Positions 18,180 through 27,722 of a stretch of DNA of 64,000 nt are shown piece by piece. This stretch comes from Rubrobacter marinus (GTDB lineage Bacteria > Actinomycetota > Rubrobacteria > Rubrobacterales > Rubrobacteraceae): the NCBI RefSeq assembly GCF_011492965.1, contig NZ_CP045121.1:2790001-2854000 (forward strand), written 5' to 3'. Position 1 is the first letter of the stretch. Every line of letters begins with the position of its first letter. Both the position numbers and the translations under genes were made by a program. The notes under the pieces are model-generated. The model was not told the origin of the DNA. It made no database searches and saw nothing but the letters and a program-made list of their open reading frames with translations.

Positions 18180-19280
18180 CTAGGTGGTCTCCTCGCTCAT
18201 CATCGTCGAGCCGCCGCCGGTGGAGCCGCCGCCGGACTGGAGCGCCTCCTGGAGCGTAGAGCCGCTCTGGAGATCGCCCTCGCCGTTGTAGAGGCTGCCC
18301 GTGGTACGGGACTCGTAGCGCTGCTGGACAAGCTGCGACGTCTCCGACGGGAGCGCGATGTAGCCGCCCTGCTCGACGTACTGGTCGAGGTTCGCGAGGT
18401 AGTTCTCGACAAACTGCGCGACCGCCGGGTTCTCGTCGAGGGCCTGCGTGCTCACGTAGATGAACAGGGGCCTCGACAGCGGGTAGGAACCGTCGGCGAT
18501 GGTCTCGGGCGTCGGCTCCACCGGGCCCTCGCCGCCGTCGATGGCTACCGCCCTGACGGCATCCTGGGCGCTCTGGAAGTACGCGTACCCGAAGTACCCG
18601 AGGGCGCTCGGGTCGCCCGCGACACCCTCCAGGATGACGTTGTCGTCCTCGCTGGCGTTGTAGTCGGCCCGGCTCGCGCCCTCCTCGCCGTTCACCACCT
18701 CGGTGAAGAAGTCGAACGTGCCCGACTCGGTGCCCGGCCCGTACAGCGTGAACGGCTCCGCCGGGAAGCCGCTGCGGACCTGGTCCCACTGCGTGATGCT
18801 GCCCTCGGAATCGGGCGACCACATCGTGGAGAGCTCCTCGAGCGTCAGGTCGGTGGCGTAGTCGTTCTCCGGGTTGACCACCACCGAGATGCCGTCGAGC
18901 GCCACCGGCAGCTCGACGAACTCGATCCCCGCCTCCTCGCAGGCCTGGATCTCGTCGGACTCGATCGGGCGCGAAGCGTCCGAGATCTGGGTGGTGCCGC
19001 CGCAGAACGCCTCGAAGCCGTCGCCCGTGCCGGAGCCGCCGACGGTGACCCTGGCGTCCGGGTTCTCCCCCTGGAAGCCCTCGGCCGCCGCCTGGCTGAT
19101 GGGCAGCACGGTGCTGGACCCCTCGATGGCGATCTCGCCCGAAGCCGCGCCGCCGCCGCCGGTCTCGCCACCGCCACCGCCGCCGCCGTTACCGCCCTGC
19201 TCCTGCTGCTGCCCCCCGCCGCCGCAGCCGGCCAGAACGAGCGCGAACGCAAGCGTCAAAGCTCCTAATAGCACCCTCAT
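18180..19280 (-). CDS. pstS: Phosphate ABC transporter substrate-binding lipoprotein
   Basis: About 366 residues. Lipoprotein signal MRVLLGALTLAFALVLAGC with lipobox LAGC, then a Gly/Gln-rich linker, then the PstS fold: IEGSSTVLPISQAAAEGF, GGSGTGDGFEAFCGG and SDASRPIE (phosphate-binding loops), and ESGTFDFFTEVV. The mature protein is membrane-anchored outside the cell and delivers phosphate to PstCA. The ATG at 19280 has AGGG upstream; a TTG at 19298 with GAGGAG 8 nt before it is an equally good start. First gene of the pst cluster. Confidence 0.96.
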   Translation of the reverse strand: MRVLLGALTLAFALVLAGCGGGGQQQEQGGNGGGGGGGETGGGGAASGEIAIEGSSTVLPISQAAAEGFQGENPDARVTVGGSGTGDGFEAFCGGTTQISDASRPIESDEIQACEEAGIEFVELPVALDGISVVVNPENDYATDLTLEELSTMWSPDSEGSITQWDQVRSGFPAEPFTLYGPGTESGTFDFFTEVVNGEEGASRADYNASEDDNVILEGVAGDPSALGYFGYAYFQSAQDAVRAVAIDGGEGPVEPTPETIADGSYPLSRPLFIYVSTQALDENPAVAQFVENYLANLDQYVEQGGYIALPSETSQLVQQRYESRTTGSLYNGEGDLQSGSTLQEALQSGGGSTGGGSTMMSEETT

Positions 19281-19408
19281 ACGCGCAACCCTGCTCAAAT
19301 CACCAGCTCCTCTCTGGACGACCCTCGGGCACCGAGCCACCCTGGTCGAACAAGCCCGATTTCCAACGCGAGATGATAGGGCACGTCGCCCGTTACGTAG
19401 TTGCAGTT

Positions 19409-19439
19409 ATGTAAACGGTTCTTTAAATCCGTGTTACAT
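19409..19439 (-). promoter_or_regulatory. AT-rich inverted repeat upstream of pstS
   Basis: Minus strand ATGTAACACGG, 10-nt AT-rich centre, CCGTTTACAT: 10 of 11 positions pair, with one bulged C. It lies about 130 bases before pstS and overlaps the last codons of the upstream gene. An operator for phosphate control or a weak terminator are both possible. Confidence 0.35.
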
Positions 19440-20490
19440 CGTCCGGCGCGGAGCCCGCGTCCCTCAACGAGAGATCGGCGATCACGGGGTAGTGGTCGCT
19501 CGGATAGAGCGGGGGCTCGGCGTCCCGCGCGATGGAGTATCCCTCCACCTCCCACCGCTCCCCGCGGGAGCCGTCGCGCAGGAGGATCCAATCTATGCGG
19601 TGCTCCTTCGAGGGGTCGCGCCCCCGGAAGCCCTCGCCGCGAAAGGCGTGAAATGTCTTGGCGGGTGCGTGCCCCGCGACGAGGTGGGCGTCCACGAAGC
19701 CCGCATCGGAGAAGACGCTCCGGGCCTTGGACGAGGGCTCGCAGTTGAAGTCCCCCGTCAGCAGCACGGGCGCGCCGTCCGCGACGGGACCGTCCAGCCA
19801 CTCCAGGATGAGCGCGCTCCCCTCGACGCGCGCCCGGCCGCTGACGTGGTCGAGGTGCGTGTTGACGTACACAAACTCCGGGGCTCCGGAGACCGGGCGG
19901 AACCTCACCCAGTTCGCCGAGCGGATCTGGCGCGTCTCCCACGAGCCGGAGAAACGGTCCGGCGTCTCGCTGAGCCAGAAGCTCCCGGCGGCCAGCGCCT
20001 CCAGGCGGCCCCCGTCCCAGTAGACCGCGTTGTATGCGTGGGGCGGGCGGTTCTCGTAGCGGTGCCCGAGCGCGTGCTCGTAGCCCGCGAGCTCGCGCTC
20101 GTAGACGCGCGCGTTACCGTCCTGGAACTCCTGAAAGCCGATCAGGTCCGGCCCCTGGCGCGCGATCGCGCGCACGTTCAGCGCCGCCCGCCGGCGCCAG
20201 GCGTTCTCCCCGTCGCGGTGGTAGGAGCCGCGCACGTTGAACGTCATCACGCGCAAGGCACCCTCCGGCGGGGGATCGGCGGGCTCCGGGCGCGGCCGCC
20301 CGTCGCGCCGCCCGGATGCCCCCCCGAAGTCCCGCCCGAGAAGCGCCGAGAGCCAGCGGCCCGCCTCCAGTACCCTGCCGGCCCATCCCCGGGCCGCCGA
20401 GAGCTCGTCCCTCCCGCAAGCAGGCTTCTGCGCGCCCGAGATAACGGGCGCGCGCGACGGGTTCGGATGATGCAGGTACTCCCCGCTCAT
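19423..20490 (-). CDS. Endonuclease/exonuclease/phosphatase (EEP) family protein
   Basis: 355 residues. The EEP fold motifs are in order: MTFNVRG, GFQEFQDG (metal-binding Glu), VYVNTHLDH, LLTGDFNCEP (catalytic D-x-N), RIDWILL and the terminal SDHYPVIADL. The first ~85 residues are Pro/Arg-rich and unconserved. There is no signal peptide. The family covers DNases, sphingomyelinases and inositol-phosphate phosphatases; the NTHLDH and DHYPV forms resemble the broad exodeoxyribonuclease/phosphatase-like group, and the substrate is unknown. ATG at 20490 with GGGGG upstream. It is divergent from the large secreted gene. Confidence 0.88.
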   Translation of the reverse strand: MSGEYLHHPNPSRAPVISGAQKPACGRDELSAARGWAGRVLEAGRWLSALLGRDFGGASGRRDGRPRPEPADPPPEGALRVMTFNVRGSYHRDGENAWRRRAALNVRAIARQGPDLIGFQEFQDGNARVYERELAGYEHALGHRYENRPPHAYNAVYWDGGRLEALAAGSFWLSETPDRFSGSWETRQIRSANWVRFRPVSGAPEFVYVNTHLDHVSGRARVEGSALILEWLDGPVADGAPVLLTGDFNCEPSSKARSVFSDAGFVDAHLVAGHAPAKTFHAFRGEGFRGRDPSKEHRIDWILLRDGSRGERWEVEGYSIARDAEPPLYPSDHYPVIADLSLRDAGSAPDDVTRI

Positions 20491-20859
20491 GCCGCCCCCT
20501 TCGGGCCGCGGGTCTGCCGACGGACGGGCGGAGGCACGCACGGCGTGCTCACTCCCTGTCAGGTTGGATCCACCCACCCCGTCGACCTCTCTCTACAGCT
20601 CGGAAGCCCCGAGTTTCCGGCCGCTCGGCACGGCTCCATCGGACCCGGCGCCGCGCCCCGTCCTTTGCGACGGAGCGCTACATACCCCATTTGAGCTAGC
20701 CAAAATTCACCGGTTTGTACGAGGGCGGGTCCGCCGGTCCGATGCATCCTATACCCCTGTAACGATGGAAACCAGGCGGCGGGCCTCGCGGGGCCCGCGG
20801 AAAGAGCAGGGACCGGTGACGGATCGCAGCAAAACCAACCGGAAGGGGACAAACGACCG
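20491..20859. other. Divergent intergenic region
   Basis: No gene seen. It must hold promoters for the leftward EEP gene and the rightward secreted protein. A TATACC -10-like box at ~20750 and an AT-rich patch around 20690-20720 are the only promoter-like marks. Confidence 0.4.
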
Positions 20860-23800
20860 ATGAAGAGCGTGGCGGGGGCGTTCTCCCCCAGAAAGGCGTG
20901 GCGGCCGTTGCTCGGCGGGTTGGCCGCCGCGGCGGTGATGACGGGCGTCATGGCGCTGCCCGCGCGCGCCGAGCTGAACGACGCGGGCCCCATAAACCCC
21001 GACAACGGCTTCCCGTTCTGGTACGAGGATGCGCCGGGCGGCACGAAGCTCGACCTCTGCCTCAACCCCAAGGCGGCCGTAACGCCGGAGGACGCGCCGA
21101 ACCCCGGCGAGCCCATCCCGGGCGGCGGCTACTGCCTGACCCCCTTCGAGATGCCCGACGAGAACACGCCCGTAGCCTTCCCGGAGAACTTCCCCGGCGA
21201 GGCCTTCTGGTGGACGAGCGAGGCCCACATAGATCCCCCCGCGGACGACCCCAACGGCCCGAGCGCGCTCCTGGTCCTCGCCCAGGAGGCCGCCTTCGCC
21301 AACGAGGAGCCCAAGGAGGGCGACCAGATGAGCTTCGGCCGCATCCGCGTGCGGCTCAACGACGTGGTGCCCGGCGCGACCTACAAGATCACGCACCCCT
21401 ACGGCGTGGACACGGTGGTCGCCGAGGACAAGGACGGGGACCCGGCCACGCCCAACGACGGCAGGGTCTTCGTCACCGAGGACATCGGCTGCTTCCCGTC
21501 CGCCATCACCCCCTGCGACTTCGACAAGGCCCTAACCGGCCGGATCGGGCCGTTCCTGAAGTGGGATCCGGCCGTCGCGCCCGCGCCCCCCGAGGGCTAC
21601 GTCGGCGACCCCGACGTGCCGCACGAGGTCGTCGGCAGCCCGAACGGCACGAACTTCTTCAAGGTCGAGCAGATAAGGGACGGCGAGGGACGGCCCCTCG
21701 CGCAGCCGGTGCTCGTCGGCGAGACGAACCTCTTCGCCGTCACCGGCAAGCTCGCGGAGCTTCAGGTCGCCGCCCAGGCGGTCGGGGCCGACCGCGGCCA
21801 GACCGTCTTCAACGACGCGAACCAGGGCGTCAAGCTCGTCGCCTCCGACGAGACGCCGGAGACGAAGATCTACTACACCACGGACGGCTCGGAGCCCGGC
21901 GTCGTCGACCCCGAGACCGGACGGATCAGCGGCACGCCCTACTCCGGGGAGGAGATCCGCCTCGGTAGCGACCCGCAGGCCGCCACGGGCACGCCCACGA
22001 CGGTAAAGGCCGTCGCGATAAACGGCGACCAGCGCTCGAAGCTTCTCGAGAAGACCTACGTGGTCGACCTCGTCGCCCCGAACGTCCTCTTCAGCGACCT
22101 CCCGAGCAAGCTCGACGGACCCGGCGACCTCACGATCACGACCTCCGAGAAAGCGCGGGTCTACTACACCACGGACGGCTCGGACCCGAAGGTCGCCACC
22201 AACCCGGCCAGAAAATCGTTCGTCTACGATCCCGCCCCCGGGGCCGAGAACGCGGGCAACGTCCTGAACGTCGCCCGCTCCCAGACCGTGCGCGCCGCGG
22301 CCGTGGACCTCGTCGCCGACCCCGAGACGGGCCAGGAGACCGAGCAGAACTGGAGCCAGACCAAGAGCCGCAAGTTCACCGTTACCTCCCTGGCGAAGGC
22401 CGGCCCGATCAACCCGCAGAACGGCTTCCCGTTCTGGTACGAGGACCACGACGGCACGAGGCTCGACATGTGCCTCAACCCCGTCGCAGCGCCCGAGGCG
22501 GGCGGCGGCTACTGCGCCACGCCCTTCGAGATGCCCGCCGACTGGCAGCCCGCCGACGGCGTCGCCTTCCCCGACCGCTTCCCCGGCGAGGCCTTCTGGT
22601 GGACCGGCGAGGCCGGCATGGACACCAGCGACAGGGGGTCCGCCGACCTGATCATGGCGCTCGAGGCGGCCTTCCTCAACGAGGAGCCTAAAGCCAGCGA
22701 CCGCATGGTCTTCGGCCGCGTCCGCATCCGCATCGACGACCTCGTGATCGGCGAGACCTACAAGGTCACCCACCCCTACGGCGTCGACACCTACGTCGCC
22801 GAGGACAACGGCAAGGGCGTCGGCGAGATCAACGTCACCGAGGACATCGGCTGCATGATGCCGTCCACGACGGAGCCCTGCGACTTCGACGAGGCGCGCT
22901 ACTCCCGCGTCGGGCCGTTCCTGACGCTGAAGGACAAGGCCCTCGAGCCGGCGAACGCCCCCGACGGGGGCCGCTACCTCGCCGACCCCGTGCTCGACCA
23001 GGACGTGGTCACCGGCAGCCCCATCATGGCGCCCCAGGACCCGACGGACCCCAACTCCCCGATGGTCCCCGCCAACTTCTTCCGGGTCGAGGGCCCCGGC
23101 ATCTCGGCGGTCGCGGACGAGGAGGCCGGCGCGACCGCGAACCCCAACCGCGGCACGGCCGAACACCCTTACATCCAGACCGACTTCTTCTCGGTGGTCG
23201 GCAAGTACTCCGAGTTCCAGGCGGCGGCGAACAAGGTCGGCGGCTTCTACAACACGCCGCAGGGCGTCGTCCTCGGCGCCTCCGAGTTCGACGCGAGGCT
23301 CTTCTACAACTTCGACGGCGTCCCGCAGCTCGACGCGAACGGCGAGCCCACGGACGGCACGGAGGAGTTCATCACCGAGGCGCGGGCCAGGCAGCTCTCC
23401 GCCGAGACCGGAACCCAGGTGGAGCCGTCCGGCCCCATCTCGATCCCCGACGCGGGCGAGACCACGCTGAGGTACATGGCGACCAGCGCGAGCCGGCCCA
23501 GCCCGACGCGGGTCTACGAGGAGACCTACAAGATGGACGCCGAGCGTCCGGTCGTGACGCTGCAGGACGACCCGCAGGCCAGCACGGTGCTCGCGGACGG
23601 CACCAGGGTCTTCGAGAACGTCAACCCGGCCGTGAGGCTCGACGTCGCGAACGAGCCCGGCAAGGTGAAGGTCTTCTACACCACGAACGGCTCCGACCCC
23701 TCCGACGCCACCAACGTCGACAGGAAGCGCTACGACGCGGCCCAGCCGATAGCGGTCCGTAAGGACACGACCCTGACCTTCTGGGCCGTCGACGAGGCGG

Positions 23801-24699
23801 GCAACGCCTCTCACGAGCCCGGACAGTTCGGCTCGCAGGCCTACAGCATCAGGGACACGCTCGCGCCTGGCGCGCCGACCGTGGGCCTCGACGCCGCGAG
23901 CGACACCGGCGCCTCGGCCAGCGACCGCATCACCAGCGCCACCACCCTCGCCTTCACCGGAAGCGCCGAGCCCGGCTCGACGGTCAGGATCCAGGTGGGC
24001 GGCGCCGAGCGCGGCAGCGTCACCGCCGCCGAGAACGGCTCCTTCAGGATCGACGTCGGGCCGCTCGCGCAGGGCGCGCACTCGATCACCGCCACGGCCA
24101 CCGACCCGTCCGGCAACGGCGGCGCGGCCTCCGGGCCCTACACGGTGACCGTGGACACCCGGGCCCCGTCCATAGCGGCCACCCCCCCGGCCGGCACGTA
24201 CCCGAGGGCCCAGAACGTCACCCTGACGCCGAACGAGCAGGCGAAGATCTACTACACCCTCAACGGCGGGGACCCCGTCCCCGGAGCGCCGGGCACGATC
24301 GAGGGCCGCAGCTTGAGCATCACCGCCAACTCGACCGTCCGGTCCGTGGCCGTCGACGCCGCCGGGAACACCTCGGGGACGTTCGTGGCCGAGTACAGGA
24401 TCCGGAACGCGGTACCCGCTATCACCAACATGAGCCCGACCGCGACGATAGCCGACCGGACGCCCCTCATAGCGGCGACGGTCCGGGACGGCGACTCGCA
24501 GCTCGACAAGGCCAACATCGTCAGGCTCACCGTCAACGGCACGAACATCGCACGAGGCGCGTTCGCCTACAACGCGAACACGGACCGCCTGACGTACCTG
24601 AGCCCCAACCGGGCGCCCGGACGCTACAACGTCTCGCTCACCGTCCGCGACGACGACGGGGGCACCACGACGAGAACCTGGAGCTTCAGGATCAGGTAA
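20860..24699 (+). CDS. Large secreted repeat protein with chitobiase-C-terminal-type and Ig-like domains
   Basis: 1279 residues. Signal peptide with cleavage after LPARA (~37). Two copies of an unrecognised ~230-residue domain (~40-270 and ~517-760) share NGFPFWYED, LDLCLNP/LDMCLNP, GGYC-TPFEMP, FPGEAFWWT, ITHPYGVDT and TEDIGC. Between and after them lie short modules with YYTTDGSEP, YYTTDGSDP, FYTTNGSDP and YYTLNGGDP, the hallmark of chitobiase/beta-hexosaminidase C-terminal-like domains. Then come a bacterial Ig-like module (~1040-1095, GSTVRIQVGGAERG) and a C-terminal cadherin/PKD-like beta module. No catalytic site, sortase signal or membrane anchor is seen, so it is probably an extracellular adhesive or structural protein. 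ATG with GGAAGGGG 11 nt upstream. Confidence 0.85.
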   Translation: MKSVAGAFSPRKAWRPLLGGLAAAAVMTGVMALPARAELNDAGPINPDNGFPFWYEDAPGGTKLDLCLNPKAAVTPEDAPNPGEPIPGGGYCLTPFEMPDENTPVAFPENFPGEAFWWTSEAHIDPPADDPNGPSALLVLAQEAAFANEEPKEGDQMSFGRIRVRLNDVVPGATYKITHPYGVDTVVAEDKDGDPATPNDGRVFVTEDIGCFPSAITPCDFDKALTGRIGPFLKWDPAVAPAPPEGYVGDPDVPHEVVGSPNGTNFFKVEQIRDGEGRPLAQPVLVGETNLFAVTGKLAELQVAAQAVGADRGQTVFNDANQGVKLVASDETPETKIYYTTDGSEPGVVDPETGRISGTPYSGEEIRLGSDPQAATGTPTTVKAVAINGDQRSKLLEKTYVVDLVAPNVLFSDLPSKLDGPGDLTITTSEKARVYYTTDGSDPKVATNPARKSFVYDPAPGAENAGNVLNVARSQTVRAAAVDLVADPETGQETEQNWSQTKSRKFTVTSLAKAGPINPQNGFPFWYEDHDGTRLDMCLNPVAAPEAGGGYCATPFEMPADWQPADGVAFPDRFPGEAFWWTGEAGMDTSDRGSADLIMALEAAFLNEEPKASDRMVFGRVRIRIDDLVIGETYKVTHPYGVDTYVAEDNGKGVGEINVTEDIGCMMPSTTEPCDFDEARYSRVGPFLTLKDKALEPANAPDGGRYLADPVLDQDVVTGSPIMAPQDPTDPNSPMVPANFFRVEGPGISAVADEEAGATANPNRGTAEHPYIQTDFFSVVGKYSEFQAAANKVGGFYNTPQGVVLGASEFDARLFYNFDGVPQLDANGEPTDGTEEFITEARARQLSAETGTQVEPSGPISIPDAGETTLRYMATSASRPSPTRVYEETYKMDAERPVVTLQDDPQASTVLADGTRVFENVNPAVRLDVANEPGKVKVFYTTNGSDPSDATNVDRKRYDAAQPIAVRKDTTLTFWAVDEAGNASHEPGQFGSQAYSIRDTLAPGAPTVGLDAASDTGASASDRITSATTLAFTGSAEPGSTVRIQVGGAERGSVTAAENGSFRIDVGPLAQGAHSITATATDPSGNGGAASGPYTVTVDTRAPSIAATPPAGTYPRAQNVTLTPNEQAKIYYTLNGGDPVPGAPGTIEGRSLSITANSTVRSVAVDAAGNTSGTFVAEYRIRNAVPAITNMSPTATIADRTPLIAATVRDGDSQLDKANIVRLTVNGTNIARGAFAYNANTDRLTYLSPNRAPGRYNVSLTVRDDDGGTTTRTWSFRIR

Positions 24700-24719
24700 G
24701 CACGACCGGAAGGAGGGAG

Positions 24720-24759
24720 TAAGGCGCGGGCCCCGCCAGACGGCGGGGCCCGCGCCTTA
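24720..24759. terminator. Bidirectional terminator between the secreted protein gene and guaA
   Basis: A perfect 18-bp inverted repeat around a 4-nt AGAC loop (arm TAAGGCGCGGGCCCCGCC), 20 bases after the plus-strand stop and 8 bases after the guaA stop on the other strand. It serves both convergent genes. Confidence 0.85.
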
Positions 24760-24767
24760 CGTCGGGT

Positions 24768-26291
24768 CTACTCCCACTCGATCGTGCCGGGGGGCTTACT
24801 GGTGATGTCCAGCGCCACCCGGTTCACGCCGGGGACCTCGTTGATGATGCGGTTGCTGATCCGTTCGAGGAGGTCGTAGGGGAGGCGCGCCCAGTCGGCG
24901 GTCATCGCGTCGTCGGAGGTGACGGCCCGGATCATGACCGGGTACGCGTACGTCCTCGCGTCGCCCATCACCCCGACTGAATGGATGGCCGGCAGGACGG
25001 CGAAGCTCTGCCACAGGTCGCGGTAGAGGCCGGCGTTGCGGATCTCGTCCTGAAGCACGAAGTCCGCCTTCCTGAGGATCTCAAGCCGCTCCCGCGTAAC
25101 GTCCCCGATGATGCGTATGGCGAGCCCCGGCCCGGGGAAGGGCTGGCGCCAGACCATCCGCTCGGGCATCCCGAGCTCCGCCGCCACGACCCGGACCTCG
25201 TCCTTGAAGAGGCTCCGCAGGGGCTCGACGAGGTCGAGGTCCATGATCTCCGGCAGCCCGCCGACGTTGTGGTGGCTCTTTATCTTCGCCGCGTCGCGCG
25301 TGCCGCTCTCGATGACGTCCGAGTAGAGCGTCCCCTGCACCAGAAAGGTCGCGTTCTCGGCGATCTTGCCGGCCTCTTCTTCAAAGGTCCGGATAAACTC
25401 CTCGCCGATGATCTTGCGCTTCGCCTCCGGGTCGTCGACCCCGGCGAGCTTCCGGAGGAAGCGCTCGCTCGCGTCCACGTGCACGAGCGGCACGTCGGAG
25501 TTCTTGCCGAACGCCTCGACTACCTGCTCGGCCTCGTTCTGCCTGAGCAAGCCGTGGTCCACGAAGACGGCGGTGAGGTTGTCGCCTATCGCCCGGTGGA
25601 CGAGCATCGCGGCCGTCGCCGAGTCGACGCCCCCGGAGAGGCCGATGATCGCGCGCCGGTCCCCCACCTGCTCCCGTACCTTCTCGACGGCATCCGTGAT
25701 GATGTTGACGGGCGTCCAGTCCGGCGCACAGCCGCAGACCTCGAAGAGGAAGTTCTTGAGGACGTCCATCCCGTACTCCGAGTGCCGGACCTCCGGGTGG
25801 AACTGCACCCCGAAGAATCGCTTCTCCGGCTCCTCGAAGGCGACGATGGGGATGGACGGCGTCTCGGCCGTCACCCGGAAGCCCTCGGGCGGGGCGAGGA
25901 CGGCGTCGCCGTGGCTCGTCCAGGCCTTCTGCTCGTCGGGGAGCCCCGCGAAGAGCAGGCCGTGCTCCTTGACGCGCAGGTCGCTCCGTCCGTACTCGCG
26001 GACCTCGACGGGCTCGACCTTGCCGCCCATCTCCAGGGCCATAAGCTGCATCCCGTAGCAGATACCGAGGGCGGGTGTGCCGAGCTCGAAGAGCCGGCGA
26101 TCCACCCTCGGCGCGCCCTCGCCGTAGACGCTGTTCGGGCCGCCGGAGAGGATGATCCCCTCCGGCTCGCGGGCGAGGATCTCCTCGACGGGCGTGTCGT
26201 AGGGGATAAGCTCCGAGTAGACGCGCGCCTCGCGGACGCGCCGGGCGATAAGCTGGGCGTACTGCCCGCCGAAATCGAGGACGAGGATCAA
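24768..26291 (-). CDS. guaA: GMP synthase (glutamine-hydrolysing)
   Basis: 507 residues; aminates XMP to GMP. The class I glutaminase domain (1-~190) has GICYGMQ with the nucleophile Cys and GVQFHPEV with the catalytic His. The ATP-pyrophosphatase domain has the P-loop GLSGGVDSA, and the dimerisation domain ends [12 protein letters not shown], the invariant GuaA C-terminus. TTG start, 10 bases after the guaB3 stop, so the two genes form an IMP-to-GMP operon in the order guaB3-guaA. Confidence 0.98.
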   Translation of the reverse strand: MILVLDFGGQYAQLIARRVREARVYSELIPYDTPVEEILAREPEGIILSGGPNSVYGEGAPRVDRRLFELGTPALGICYGMQLMALEMGGKVEPVEVREYGRSDLRVKEHGLLFAGLPDEQKAWTSHGDAVLAPPEGFRVTAETPSIPIVAFEEPEKRFFGVQFHPEVRHSEYGMDVLKNFLFEVCGCAPDWTPVNIITDAVEKVREQVGDRRAIIGLSGGVDSATAAMLVHRAIGDNLTAVFVDHGLLRQNEAEQVVEAFGKNSDVPLVHVDASERFLRKLAGVDDPEAKRKIIGEEFIRTFEEEAGKIAENATFLVQGTLYSDVIESGTRDAAKIKSHHNVGGLPEIMDLDLVEPLRSLFKDEVRVVAAELGMPERMVWRQPFPGPGLAIRIIGDVTRERLEILRKADFVLQDEIRNAGLYRDLWQSFAVLPAIHSVGVMGDARTYAYPVMIRAVTSDDAMTADWARLPYDLLERISNRIINEVPGVNRVALDITSKPPGTIEWE

Positions 26292-26301
26292 GGCGGGGGC
26301 C

Positions 26302-27459
26302 CTAGCCCATCCCGACCTGCTGGGAGATCTGCTCGAACTTGCCCTCGGTGTGCAACGAGGGCGCGATCATGACCTCGGCCTTCTGGAACTCCTTGATGTT
26401 CTGGTAGCCCGTCGTCGCCATGCTGGTCCGAAGGGCGCCCATGAGGTTGCGTGTCCCGTCGTTCTCGTGGGCGGGTCCGGTCAGGATCTCCTCCAGCGTC
26501 CCCGTGACGCTCGTCTTGATCCTGGTCCCCCTGGGCAGCGTCGGGTGAAACGTCGCCATCCCCCAGGAGTGCCCCCGGCCCGGGGCCTCCTCGGACTTGG
26601 CGAACGCGCTCCCGAGCATGACGGCGTCGGCGCCGCAGGTTATGGCCTTGGCGATGTCGCCCCCGGTCCGCATTCCGCCGTCGGCGATGACGTTGACGTA
26701 CTCGCCGGTCTCCAGGTAGTGGCGCATCCGGGCGGCGGCGGCGTCCGCGATGGCGGTCGCCTGCGGCACCCCTATCCCGAGGACGCCCCGCGTCGTGCAG
26801 ATCCTGCCCGGCCCGACCCCCACGAGGACGCCGACGGCGCCGGTCCTCATGAGGTGGAGCGCGGTCGAGTAGCTCGCGCAGCCGCCCACGACCACGGGGA
26901 CGTTGAGGCGCGGGATAAACTCCATGAGGTTGAGGGGCTCGACGGTCTTCGAGACGTGCTCGGCGGAGACGACGGTCCCCTGCACGACGAGGACGTCGAG
27001 GCCGGCCTCGATGGCGGCACCGTGGTAGCGCTCTACCCTTTGTGGGGTGAGGGAGGCGGCGGCTATGACGCCCTGGTCCTTTATCTCCTGAACGCGCCGG
27101 AAGACGAGCTCGTCCTTTATGGGCTCGGCGTAGAGCTCCTGCATGACGCGGGTGGCCTTGTGCCCGGGGAGGCTCGCTATCTCCTCGAAGACCGGGCCCG
27201 GGTCCTCGTAGCGCGTCTGCAGGCCTTCGAGGTTCAGGACCGCGAGCCCGCCGAGGCGGCCGATGATTCCGGCCGTCTTCGGGTCCACCGCCGCGTCCAG
27301 GGCGCTCGCCATGCACGGCAGGTCCATCTGCAGGTTGCCCAGGCGCCAGGAGATATCCACGTCCTGCGGGTCGCGGGTCCGGCGGCTCGGGACGATGGCG
27401 ATCTCGTCCAACCCGTAAGCTCGCCGGGCCGTTTTACCCTTACCTATCTCAATATCCAC
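26302..27459 (-). CDS. guaB3: GuaB3 family IMP dehydrogenase-related protein
   Basis: 385 residues from the GTG at 27459 (GGTGG site upstream). The (beta/alpha)8 IMPDH/GMPR core holds the catalytic loop [21 protein letters not shown]-type residues with the nucleophile Cys, the phosphate-binding [12 protein letters not shown] and the flap end. There is no CBS pair, as in the actinobacterial/cyanobacterial GuaB3 subfamily (N-terminal [17 protein letters not shown]). It probably oxidises IMP to XMP, or has a related role, upstream of guaA. The leader carries an attenuator-like structure. Confidence 0.93.
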   Translation of the reverse strand: MDIEIGKGKTARRAYGLDEIAIVPSRRTRDPQDVDISWRLGNLQMDLPCMASALDAAVDPKTAGIIGRLGGLAVLNLEGLQTRYEDPGPVFEEIASLPGHKATRVMQELYAEPIKDELVFRRVQEIKDQGVIAAASLTPQRVERYHGAAIEAGLDVLVVQGTVVSAEHVSKTVEPLNLMEFIPRLNVPVVVGGCASYSTALHLMRTGAVGVLVGVGPGRICTTRGVLGIGVPQATAIADAAAARMRHYLETGEYVNVIADGGMRTGGDIAKAITCGADAVMLGSAFAKSEEAPGRGHSWGMATFHPTLPRGTRIKTSVTGTLEEILTGPAHENDGTRNLMGALRTSMATTGYQNIKEFQKAEVMIAPSLHTEGKFEQISQQVGMG

Positions 27460-27481
27460 GGGAGAGAACCACCTTTCTCGG

Positions 27482-27528
27482 AGCCCGACGGGGGTACGGA
27501 AAAGCCCACGGGATCTCGCCCGTGGGCT
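27482..27528 (-). promoter_or_regulatory. Attenuator-like leader of guaB3 with competing hairpins
   Basis: Minus strand: AGCCCACGGG, loop CGAGAT, CCCGTGGGCT followed by TTT is a 10-bp terminator hairpin. Downstream, CCCGTCGGGCT (27482-27492) can pair with the same 5' arm with a single bulged C. The two structures exclude each other, as in transcription attenuators. Confidence 0.55.
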
Positions 27529-27569
27529 CTCGTCGCGTTTCATCCATCACGTACCGCAATCTCGCGCCT

Positions 27570-27598
27570 AGGTTACACCCCGGCGTCTCCGATGGCAA
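27570..27598 (-). promoter_or_regulatory. Probable guaB3 promoter
   Basis: TTGCCA (27593-27598), a 17-nt spacer and TAACCT (27570-27575) on the minus strand. Transcription would begin near 27562, leaving a ~100-nt leader that contains the competing hairpins. Confidence 0.5.
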
Positions 27599-27607
27599 GG
27601 TGAGGGC

Positions 27608-27694
27608 CTAGATCACGCCCAACAGCCTCAGGACCACGATGACCAGTATGATCACCACCAGGATGGTGATGATCCCACCTACTCCTCCGCGCAT
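27608..27694 (-). CDS. 28-residue hydrophobic membrane peptide A
   Basis: Begins MRGGVGG and ends VLRLLGVI; the 15 or so residues between are almost all Ile/Val/Leu, one membrane span with Arg at both ends. A strong GGAGGTGA site lies 4-5 nt before the ATG. It resembles peptide B 29 bases upstream in length, N-terminus (MRGG) and C-terminal R-L-L-G, so the two are tandem duplicates. Function unknown; size and charge pattern are like type I toxins or small membrane regulators, but no antisense RNA or partner is evident. Confidence 0.6.
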   Translation of the reverse strand: MRGGVGGIITILVVIILVIVVLRLLGVI

Positions 27695-27722
27695 GCTCTC
27701 ACCTCCCCAACCGGTTCCCGAC

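Noticed and set aside
18990-19230. Gly-rich codon run in pstS as a DNA repeat
   Set aside because: It is the Gly/Gln linker after the lipobox, common in lipoproteins, not a separate repeat element.
16500-19268. A 900-codon open frame on the plus strand over pstA, pstC and pstS
   Set aside because: Arg/Asp-rich nonsense composition, antisense to three well-identified Pst genes.
21532-24081. An ~850-codon frame on the minus strand opposite the large secreted protein
   Set aside because: Val/Asp/Arg low-complexity shadow; the plus strand has a signal peptide and recognisable domain modules.
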